Made by a program: the position numbers and the translations under genes. Positions 56,755 to 64,000 of a stretch of 64,000 nt of DNA are shown piece after piece; within the stretch, counting starts at the first letter, position 1; each line of letters opens with the position of its first letter. This DNA comes from Pholis gunnellus (Eukaryota > Chordata > Actinopteri > Perciformes > Pholidae): the NCBI GenBank assembly GCA_910591455.2, contig OU342804.1, positions 7,310,633 to 7,374,632 on the forward strand, given 5' to 3'. Below the pieces are notes generated by a model. It was not told the DNA's origin and searched no databases. It saw only the letters and a program-made list of their open reading frames with translations.

Positions 56755-59700
56755 CCATGTCCCTGTTTGATTTGTCCTTCACCTCCTTTGTTGTAATAAT
56801 AGACTCTTGCAGCTCCCGTAATGTCTGTTCTGCAGTAGATAACCTTCAGTAGAGTCCTCCTCACACAGTGATGTAAACTTTGATGTGGTAGCTTTTAAAG
56901 TTGATTCCTGTCCTGGTTTACTGTTCCTGGTGAGCTAGTGCCTTTGTTTGTGTGTGTGTGTGTGTCCACGTCTCTTCTTCTGTGTGATCTTCTGTCTAGT
57001 GACCTTGTTGTAGTTATTTTGGTTATCTTGCTCCGTGGTGTTCAGGAACCTCATTGTTGTGGTTCTTGTTCCAGGCGCCCGTGCACCTCGAGCACTTGTG
57101 GATCAGAAGTCTTCTGTAATCAAGCACAGTCCAACAGTGAAGAGGGAGTCGCCCTCTCCTCAGGGCCGAGTCAACAACACGAGGTAATGTCTTCAAAGAT
57201 CAGAGCATATTGTCACGTCGTGTTTTTCAAGCCACATCTGTTGAATGCGACTGCTATTTTTTTACTTTTTTGTTTCAGCGAGAACCAGCAGTTCTTGAAG
57301 GAAGTGGTGCAGAGCGTTCTGGATGGTCAGGGAGTCGGCTGGCTCAACATGAAAAAAGTGCGCCGCCTGCTGGAGAACGAGCAGCTTCGCGTCTTCGTGC
57401 TGAGTAAGCTGAACCGAGCCATCCAGTCGGAGGAAGACGCCAGACAGGAGATCATCCGGGATGTGGTGCGTGTTGTTGCCCTCCAAACTGTAAACCAGGA
57501 AATACACCATATTAACCTGAAAGCCAGAGGAAGAAAGCGTTAAAAGTTATTTAATGCATGAAGAGACGTTTCGCAGCTTTGGGTTACTTGATTATCAATA
57601 TTTAACAATACTCTGTTGGTCACAGTCAAGTGAACCCGCTGCACCATGACTTTGACTTAAAACTTAACTCATGAAAGTGTCACGTCACCTCTTGTTGTCT
57701 TGTTGAAATCACTGTTTTGTCTTCAGGAGATCAGCAGAAAGGTGTACAAAGGAATGCTGGACATCTTGAAGTGCACCGTTTCCAGTCTGGAGCACTCTTA
57801 CACCAACGCAGGCCTCGGAGGGATGGCCAGTGTCTTCAGCTTACTGGAAATAGCACGCACGCACTATCAAACCAAAGGTACGTCCCACACACCGGTTAGC
57901 ACCGTTCTTGCTGGATTGTGTTATTTATGCTCAGTAAATAACTAAAAGTCTGTCAGGCCTGTGCTATTAACACTTGTCCATGTCTTTGCTTTGTCTTTAC
58001 ATTAAGCCTTAAGCTGCTAGATTCACTAAAACATTGTATTTGTAAAGTTTAAATCTCTTCTTTTGTTTCCTTCTTTGTCTGAAGCTGTTAATCCTCTCCC
58101 AGTTTAAACCTCCTCATATTTTCTTTCTCTTTAACGGTGATGAACTCTTGTCTCCGGCCCCGTTCACTTTGGTAAATTGGTAGACCCAGAAAAGCGCAAG
58201 CGAAGCCCCACAGACAGTGCCGGCAGCCCGGGGAGTAAAGAGAGTCCTTCTGGTCACGTGGAGGCCGCCAGAACTCAGGGCCTCCTGAATGTTCCTCACC
58301 TGCAGCTGCCGCACCCCGCGACGGGCAAAGGAGCCCGCCATTTTGATACGCGGAGTCTGAACGAGGAGAACTTTATTGTCTCGATTGGTGTGTACACCAC
58401 TCCGGCCCCGGTTGCATGTGCACTGTGAGATCCCCCCCACCCCTTCCCGTCCCCCTATAAGCTCATCAACCTTAATACAAGTTCCCCCCACCCCACCCCA
58501 CCCCCTCCAACCGTTTCAAAGAACGATCCCTTCACTTGTCCCCGACAGATTCTGACAGGATATTCCACACACTTTGACCTGAAATACTGGAGATAATCAC
58601 TGGACTTACCCTGTGTCTGGTAACGATTTTCAAACTGGAAAAAGAATATTTGAAAATGACAATCTAAATTCAGAATTTGGCCCTGGTTAAAATACGTGAA
58701 GTAGGCTTGTAAAGTGTGTGTAATATTTCCCTGTTTTCCAGCCTGGACTGCGTGTGTTTGTCTCCCCTTCCCTGAAACATCTGTGCCCCTGTTTGCCTCC
58801 TCTCTGGACTTCTGTTGTCGGCCTCTTAGCACCTTGAATGCATGTCTTTTTGTTTTGGTCTTCCAATACCTAAATCTGCAGTAGTGGACGAAGGGAAAAA
58901 CCAGAGGTATGTGCATCGATAAAAGTCGGTGCTCGTCTGTGCCTTTACTGCAGGTTTCTGCGAGGCGTGCTGTAGAGAAACGGCAGCTCCCTTTGATCTC
59001 AGCATGGAGGGTGGAAGCAACACTCCCCAGTAAACAGTCCCAGTTTTCCCCAATTTTCTATTGGTTCGAACCAACCGACTTAGAAAGTCCGTAATCATCT
59101 CTTTACCACTTAATTTCCTGAGAATGATTCTGGGTCTGTATACAGGGGACTCTTTGAGTCGACCACCCTGACACCTCTCCTACCCGCACCCCTTCTCTTC
59201 CTGTTAGAAAGTTGCACCTTCAATTCTACAGTTTGCTGTGAGACTTGCATCCCGGCTTCTGCAACTGCTCCATTTCACCCGCTGGCGAGTCGGCCTCTCA
59301 AACACCCCCCCCCCCCCCCCCTCCCCCCCGCCCCGCCCCCCATCCCACGCTCTTTTCCGAATCAATCATCTCCCGTTCGCTCGCCTCTTTGCTCTGGAGA
59401 GCCAGACAAATGCGGTCGGTGGCCTGTGATCAGAGCCACAGCTCATCCTGACGTCACTGTGTGGCTCTCCAGGACTTTGGGCCGGGAGCTCTGGGTGTGT
59501 TGTAATGTTACCGTAGTAGCTGTTGCACTCGGTAGATCCAACTTGACAGCGAAATCCTTTTTTCATTTTGTCCAGATTGAAGCACAGCTACATGCAAACA
59601 TTACAAAACGCCTCCATTCAACAATGACAGATCCTCAGTGCTTACTTTGTTTTTGTTTTGTTTTGATGCTCATCCCCCATACATGCCTTTTCAACCAGCT

Positions 59701-62700
59701 CTCTGACTCTCTCTCTGTCTTTCTCTCCTTGCTTGCAATGCATCTTGGGTAGAATTGTGGAGCAAGCACCAGGATAAGCAAAAAGCTATGGAAAAACCAC
59801 AGAGTAAGAGACTTTTCACACACGAAAGAATAAATATAAGATTGGGGTGTTAAGCTGTTGACCTTTTTCCACCCCGTTCCCTCCACCTTTTCAAACTCAC
59901 CAGTGTCTTTACCCATGAATAAATAATACGGCTCCTAATAACAATGTGTGCCTGGATAACCGATCAAATAGAGGCATGGATTGGATTCACTATTTTCTGT
60001 AAATAAGATGTGGATCGGGGTAACTTCAGCTGAGACTCTGATGTTCTAGTTCTGTACCTACGGCTCTGACTCTGACTCTTCTTATGATGCGGTATAGTTG
60101 GTATCCTCGAGTGGTATTAAATCTGCTGTATTTGAATTGAGGGTCACATCATTTCTCACAGATTTAGCGCTGTGAGAACTGAAACCCTTGTTCTCGCTCG
60201 TGCTGTGTTTAATCCAGACTTGGTATGTTTTGTTTGTTTTCCCTTTTACGGTTCATCCAGAAGGATTTATGACAATATGGACTAGTTTGACTATAATACA
60301 GTTTGTAATGATCTCAGCTTTGTTAACCGAATAGATGGTGCAAGGTATTTACTAACTGCCTACCGCTTTTAGTTCCATGCATTATTTCATTATACATCAT
60401 TTAAAATAATAACAATATGTTTACTGATATGGATGTCTGTTTTAGGGTCTAGGGCTGAACAATTAGACAACATTTTATCAAAAGAGCAAAATGCCATCCT
60501 GCAATTTTCAGATGTGCACCATTTTAATTTAAATATTGTCGCGTTGCAGAGATGATCTACTCGTTATATTTGTTTGGTACAGATCCCCAAAAATGATCAT
60601 TCCCTCTAATATCGCAAATCATATATTAATATTAGTCAAAATAATTTCAATTTGATTTTTTTGTTCTAAAGTTGTTGACTTAAATATATGTGTGAATTTT
60701 AATGTTTAAGTCCAGCTGAAGCAATATTTAATTTTATTTTCCAGTGGGGTTTATTTAAATTTTTTTTTTTCATGTGCAGAAATAATCACCTGCTGCCCTT
60801 TCTTTAACTTTGTTTTTTTCCAGTCTCAAGTGGCTGTAAGTTGTGTATTTACAGCCGATATGTCACAGCTGTTGGCACACTTATTTAATTCATTCAATGG
60901 TTTACAAAAGTTAAGTGTCACAAAAACCAGAAAAACAAGGAAGTGTAACGATCGACTCGTCAGCACGTCTGCATCTCCCGAGGTGACGAATAACGTACGA
61001 ACAGAACACGTCTCCGTTTCCGTCCACCAGTTTGTCTGCATGCCTAACTGCTTGTGTCTGATGGTTGTTTTTGTTGTAACTTGGGCCACATTTGCAGCAT
61101 TGACTTGAGAATTAATGTCGCGCTTTTGCAGTTTTTGTTTTCATTTGTAATTTTTTCCCCCCAGCGCTCTCTGCTTGTAACCTCCCTCTCTGATCTTTAA
61201 ACCCTTCATCTGTTGCTGCTCAGCATACACAAAGTTGTGATAACATTTGAATAAAACCTGTTTTCATACCTCTTTTTAGATTAGATGTATTATAGTCATT
61301 ATAGCAGCTTAATGCTCTGAGACTTTGCATTTAAAATCAGTTGACACACGTGAATAAGGCAGTTTATGCTTCGCTGTGTAATGCCGTGTTTAAACGGAGG
61401 CTTTGGCACTTCAGATGGACGTAGCATCAGTGTTGCTGTGCTGTGGTGGCTTTGAGTGAGGCGACTCTCGGTAAGGCAAGAAGATGATGTCGTCCCCGTT
61501 CATGAAGTCATGCTGATAGTGGGTCTGTCCTTCAGGGTCCGACGGAGCAAAGCAGCAGCGCCCCCAGGTGACCGACGCCGAGGAGAAGAAATCCCAGATC
61601 AGTGCTGACAGTGGCCTCGGTGTCACGTCTGGGTCTCAGGTCTGTTCGTGGAGCATTTCAGTGTGAAAACTTGTTGCTGAATTATATGTATGCATGTAAG
61701 ACCTTTGTAAAATAACTGGATGTGTCTTTACACTAAAGTATACCAATGTATCCTCACCTTTTCTTTTTTTCCCCGTCCCTTTGGGTTGGCAGAAGAGTGA
61801 CACAGAGTCGGTAACGAGCTCGGAGCCACCAATCCTGACGAGAAGCACCAGCCAGGACTCAGAGGCCAGCACAGTGGTAGGGCACGGCCAACTCAGATGT
61901 GACGCACTTTGTGCTGCACTTCTATCTATTCCAGCTACACTGAACCTCACAATACGAACTGCAGGTTACAGGACGATGTTTTAGGTCCAAACCGTTTTAC
62001 AAGCAACATGATGGAATAGTGTAACCATTAAAAACAGGAAGTTCTGTTACAATATGTCACTTAATCATAGAACTTGAGTGAAGGGCAGGAGATCCAGCTG
62101 ATAGAGAATAATACTATATATATATATATTGTTTTTAAATTAAAAGCTGCTTTTATACCAAACCTTCTGCACCTGAAACGTCGCTCATGTATTGTTCTTA
62201 CACCTTATTTCATATGTTCTAGATAAGCAACAGCTCTGGAGAGACTCTGGGTGCTGACAGTGACCTGAGCAGCACAGCTGGAGACGGCCTCGGGGGGAGA
62301 AACACTGCTCATCTAACTCAGTCCAGAGGGACTCTTTCTGACAGCGAGATCGAAACCAATCCAGCCACCAGCACTGTTTTTGTAAGTATAAAAGTCACTA
62401 TAAGTAGATTAAACTTTTCTTACTTTGAATATAAGACAATTTAATTATGAACGTATTCGATTTGAGCTTTGAGATGGAGTCGATGGGATTTCAGGGTTCC
62501 CATGTGATAGTCCGCTATGACGATAGCGGACTAGTTTTCCACCTTTTTAAAACAAAACACATGAACATGAGAGAGAGTTAAATACCCTTTCTGGAATCTG
62601 TCATTTTCTTTTGCCAAGAATGACGCAACTGAAAGTGTGTGGTGTGTTAAAGCTCAAATGGTGGTTAACAGGTTGGAGTAATTTGAATGAGCAACATTTG

Positions 62701-63976
62701 TTTACATTTCAAAACACTCAAAGTGAACCTCGAAAAATCACATCCCTCTTCAACTTACTTCTGCCTGACGTAAAACCATAAAGAACAACAACAGAAAAAA
62801 ACAGATGCGTTAATACTCAAAATACACGAGCTGTTAGTTTTCAAACCGTGTCCTGTTCCCACAGGGAAAGCCCCACATTCTGAAACAAAGTGCAAAAGAT
62901 CACGCGCTGGCGATGGCGAAGGGGCCGCCTGCTCAGCCCATGGAGGACATCAGCATGAGGATCTACCTTTGTGAAGGCCTGCTGGGTATGTTGAGCTGCA
63001 GCTACTCTAGTTCAAGCACTGCACTGCTTCACTAACGTTATCTAAGGTACTTCCTCTAGTGTAACGTTTCTAGGTGTGTCCTTTCTCTTACTACTACTTG
63101 TGCAAGCTCTTGCTTTGGCACTGAACTTTTACTAATAAATGTCATTTTTAAGAGAAAAAACAAACAGAAGTGAGACATGTGATGACCTAGAAGTAATGTT
63201 TATTATGAAACGGTGAACAAAGCATCCTTTTCAGGTGAAAGGTTATACCCTGATGTTTGTGTGCTGACGTTGCATAATGCAACTTTACACAGAGATGAGT
63301 TAACACTACTGGTTGAAGAGGGAAGTTGTATTTATACACTGAATCAGTTTATTGTCAAGTTGCTACACAAACAAGGTATTTGGCTTGGTGATTGGTGCAT
63401 GACAATAAACATAAAAGACATCATTTAAAAATAGAAAATATGAAGATATACAATAAAATATGACAAACAAACAAAGAGTACATTAAGAAAAGTGTGTTAT
63501 TAAAGTAACAAGTGTGTATTTAAAGAGTAGAGTGTGTGTAACTGTTGTCTGAGAGCTTTAAATGCAGTTAGACACAGCTGGCAGAGATCTGCGCACAACA
63601 AAAATGAATTAGTTTGACTCGAGTTAAACTACAGTCTTTAATTATGTAGAAACAAAACTGACTTAACTTCTATATTACAGTTGAACAGATCATTAACATA
63701 CAGCCTCATCAGCACAAAGCTAGAGGCTATAAAGCACTCGGTTGCCGGAGTACATGAGCGTCTGTGTTCGTCCTGGTCTCCGTTCCTGGGACGTGGTTCT
63801 CGGCTCTCTCTGCTCTTGTTTTTGCATTAATCCCACTCACCTCTTGGCCTAACCCCCTCCTGCTCTCGCTGCTTCTCTTCCCTCCTGCTGCTCCTCCTGG
63901 GAAACTCTTCCAGGCCGCGATAAGAGCTCCGTTTGGGATCAACTTGAGGATGCTGCCATGGAAACCTTTTCTCTAA
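33782..63976 (+). CDS. madd: MAP-kinase activating death domain protein / Rab3 GEP (MADD), partial at 3' end
   Basis: Constitutive exons: 33782-33840, 35026-35676, 38091-38394, 40093-40224, 41105-41218, 41307-41387, 45030-45202, 45720-45955, 46047-46203, 46791-46894, 46976-47181, 47266-47519, 47768-47907, 48855-48953, 57075-57183, 57279-57465, 57727-57877, 58184-58387, 59753-59803, 61536-61639, 61793-61876, 62223-62381, 62865-62985, 63914-63976. Every phase closes (about 1,314 codons). Upstream, core and downstream DENN parts occupy exons 1-9: [85 protein letters not shown]. The middle region has DNPYFEPQYGFP, SENQQFLKEVV and LDGQGVGWLNMKKVRRLL. The last exon reads DKSSVWDQLEDAAMETFS; the death domain lies beyond the window. 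MADD activates Rab3/Rab27 by nucleotide exchange and binds TNFR1. Exon 2 carries a fish-specific Gly/Ser/Ala-rich linker. Confidence 0.95.
34841..34962. repeat. Dispersed repeat, copy A
   Basis: The segment with CAGTTAGTGACAGTGTGGGC and a GGGGCGGGGCTGAGCGAAGG tail is matched in inverted orientation at about 40318-40410. It lies just before madd exon 2. The family is not identified. Confidence 0.6.
35677..38090 (+). other. madd intron 2; no gene seen
   Basis: 2.4 kb between exons 2 and 3. It holds 12-C runs near 36391 and 37143 and a GTAGGGCTGTGTATC-type fragment near 37680 typical of decayed teleost DNA transposons. No splice-supported open frame was found. Confidence 0.5.
38395..40092 (+). 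other. madd intron 3; no gene seen
   Basis: 1.7 kb. It contains fragments with AACCGATTCT and AACCGATC motifs (38440-38460, 38930-38960) that look like another decayed transposon. The frames at 39312-39803 have no family resemblance. Confidence 0.5.
40240..40279. repeat. (TA)n microsatellite
   Basis: TA run starting about 16 bp after the donor of madd exon 4. Confidence 0.9.
40318..40410. repeat. Dispersed repeat, copy B (inverted relative to 34841)
   Basis: It contains AATTGACCCTTTCGCTAAG, CCCGCCCCTTGCTGCTACTC and GAGCCCACACTGTCACTAAC, the reverse complement of copy A with some changes. It lies in madd intron 4. Confidence 0.6.
42778..42824. repeat. (TG)n microsatellite
   Basis: About 23 TG units in madd intron 6. 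Confidence 0.95.
44370..44389. repeat. Poly-G tract, 20 nt
   Basis: Twenty consecutive G followed by TTTT, in madd intron 6 on the transcribed-sense strand. Confidence 0.95.
44466..44834. mobile_element. Nonautonomous hAT-like element
   Basis: It begins TAGGGCTGTCCCGAATACC and ends CGAATATTCGGGTCCAGCCCTA, giving imperfect terminal inverted repeats (AGGGCTG plus a CCCGAATA core). It is about 370 bp with no coding content. I could not see a clear 8-bp target duplication, so the family call is tentative. Confidence 0.5.
45203..45719 (+). other. madd: GC-AG intron in madd
   Basis: Exon 7 ends ...GCCACCAG and the intron starts GCAAGC; the acceptor is CTTTTACAG at 45719. The reading VDVATR|VAMVRFF across the junction matches the family exactly, and no nearby GT would keep phase 2. 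The rest of the donor fits the usual strong consensus of GC-AG introns (CAG|GCAAG). Confidence 0.85.
47908..48854 (+). other. madd intron 13; no gene seen
   Basis: 947 bp between exons 13 and 14. Apart from the poly-G tract it is AT-rich without coding signal. Confidence 0.55.
48078..48104. repeat. Poly-G tract, 27 nt
   Basis: Twenty-seven consecutive G in madd intron 13, about 170 bp after exon 13, on the sense strand. Confidence 0.95.
49527..49568 (+). CDS. madd: Candidate 42-nt cassette exon of madd
   Basis: It is preceded by a long pyrimidine tract and GGGTAAAAG, and followed by GTTTGT. Entering in phase 1 after exon 14 and leaving in phase 1, it adds 14 acidic residues (EYFNFDVEEEMEQA) without changing the frame. 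I do not remember this peptide from mammalian MADD; the case rests on splice signals, phase and amino-acid composition. Confidence 0.5.
50359..50376 (+). CDS. madd: Candidate 18-nt microexon of madd
   Basis: It is flanked by TTTGTCGTTCAG and GTATGTC, both good splice signals. It is phase 1-1 and would insert six residues, reading DDPDNP before the Gly codon. Length and setting resemble neural microexons. Confidence 0.5.
50377..52013 (+). other. madd intron segment with foldback element
   Basis: It contains the hairpin at 51341-51458 inside a larger element of about 51141-51765. Its outer ends share AATAGGAG-ACGGA-ATT motifs in opposite orientation. No coding exon was seen. Confidence 0.5.
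51341..51458. repeat. Near-perfect inverted repeat (41-nt arms)
   Basis: Left arm 51341-51381 starts CATTTTCTGTAACCAGTGTA and right arm 51418-51458 is its reverse complement with two mismatches. The 36-nt loop is itself rich in GCTAGCTAACTAGC-type palindromes. It is likely the core of a MITE-like foldback element. Confidence 0.85.
52014..52073 (+). CDS. madd: Conserved alternative 60-nt exon of madd
   Basis: Acceptor TCTGTGTGCAG at 52013 and donor GAAG|GTGGGT at 52073. Phase 1-1. The peptide VFGLNSLMEIITEAG followed by PGSGE matches the alternatively spliced segment of human MADD (VWGLNTLMEIVTEAG then PGSGE), inserted at the same place before the ALVDQKSSVIKHSP exon. It is therefore almost certainly a real regulated exon. 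Confidence 0.85.
52074..57074 (+). other. Rest of the large madd intron; dispersed repeats
   Basis: Five kilobases without a recognised exon. It includes short (TG)n runs near 56724-56748 and 56948-56963, and the fish repeat at 55750-56110. Open frames such as 54451-54768 lack splice or family support. Confidence 0.5.
55750..56110. repeat. Dispersed fish repeat
   Basis: It contains TTCTATACAATCAGAGGAG, CGCCCCCTGGTGGCC and AGAGAATGCAGCTTTAAGGC, wording I recognise as an abundant interspersed repeat in percomorph genomes. The family name is not certain; the limits are approximate. Confidence 0.5.
58388..59752 (+). other. madd intron 18; no exon confirmed
   Basis: 1.4 kb between the EENFIVSI exon and the ELWSKHQ exon. 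It holds a C-rich stretch (59305-59340, including 17 consecutive C). A 25-nt segment at about 58882-58906 has splice-like borders but would shift the frame. Confidence 0.5.
59804..61535 (+). other. madd intron 19; no gene seen
   Basis: 1.7 kb, AT-rich, ending at the acceptor TCCTTCAG before exon 20. No coding signal was found. Confidence 0.5.
62986..63913 (+). other. madd intron 23; no gene seen
   Basis: 928 bp, AT-rich. It contains a stretch (about 63360-63460) reading TTGGTGCATGACAATAAACATA that resembles 4797-4870 near the THAP gene, suggesting a shared dispersed repeat. Confidence 0.45.
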
Positions 63977-64000
63977 GTAGGGCTAATCTCTTGCCTTTGC

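Noticed and set aside
58882..58906. A 25-nt exon-like segment (VVDEGKNQ) in madd intron 18
   Set aside because: Its length would shift the frame of the following ELWSKHQ exon; chance splice-like borders are likelier.

Overview
The window is vertebrate nuclear DNA, most likely from a percomorph-type teleost. Genes are split by GT-AG introns, AT-rich introns carry long (TG)n, (TA)n and (GA)n microsatellites and poly-G/C runs, and the protein sequences match ray-finned-fish versions of nr1h3 and madd. Three host loci and one transposon family explain nearly all coding signal. I assembled the exons by hand from splice sites, reading phase and remembered family sequences, with no searches.

1-12 kb, minus strand: a five-exon gene encodes an N-terminal THAP zinc finger (exons 1-3, 4109-5809) joined through an RGG-like linker (exon 4, 2021-2061) to the cysteine-rich C-terminal domain of ARL14EP (exon 5, 547-775). 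All phases agree and the product is 221 aa. The first three exons and part of the downstream introns are duplicated in tandem (about 1.53-6.03 kb versus 6.03-11.9 kb). The second set of THAP exons (10561-11700) is still open and correctly spliced but has no ARL14EP exons of its own. It is either an alternative promoter and first-exon set for the same gene or a recent gene fragment. A piggyBac element sits at the equivalent intronic place in both units. One copy has lost its transposase core; the other keeps the core but has lost its start region, a catalytic Asp and its C-terminal reading frame.

12-25.4 kb, plus strand: nr1h3 (liver X receptor alpha). There is a probable noncoding first exon near 12.6 kb, nine coding exons (17182-22255) and a long 3'UTR. 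The DNA-binding domain, ligand-binding domain and AF-2 helix are complete. A 10-C run in coding exon 2 holds one base too many and breaks the frame upstream of the DNA-binding domain.

26.4-64 kb, plus strand: madd (MAP-kinase activating death domain protein / Rab3 GEP), running off the right edge. I place 24 constitutive coding exons (about 1,314 codons) covering the whole DENN module and much of the regulatory middle region. Three additional phase 1-1 cassette exons (42, 18 and 60 nt) lie in the 8-kb intron between 48953 and 57075, and one intron has a GC-AG boundary. The nr1h3-madd order and orientation match human 11p11.2.

The rest is introns, UTRs and dispersed repeats. Several perfect or near-perfect inverted repeats (6223-6261, 26881-26950, 51341-51458) are not explained by the genes. 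I saw no CRISPR, rRNA or tRNA gene.
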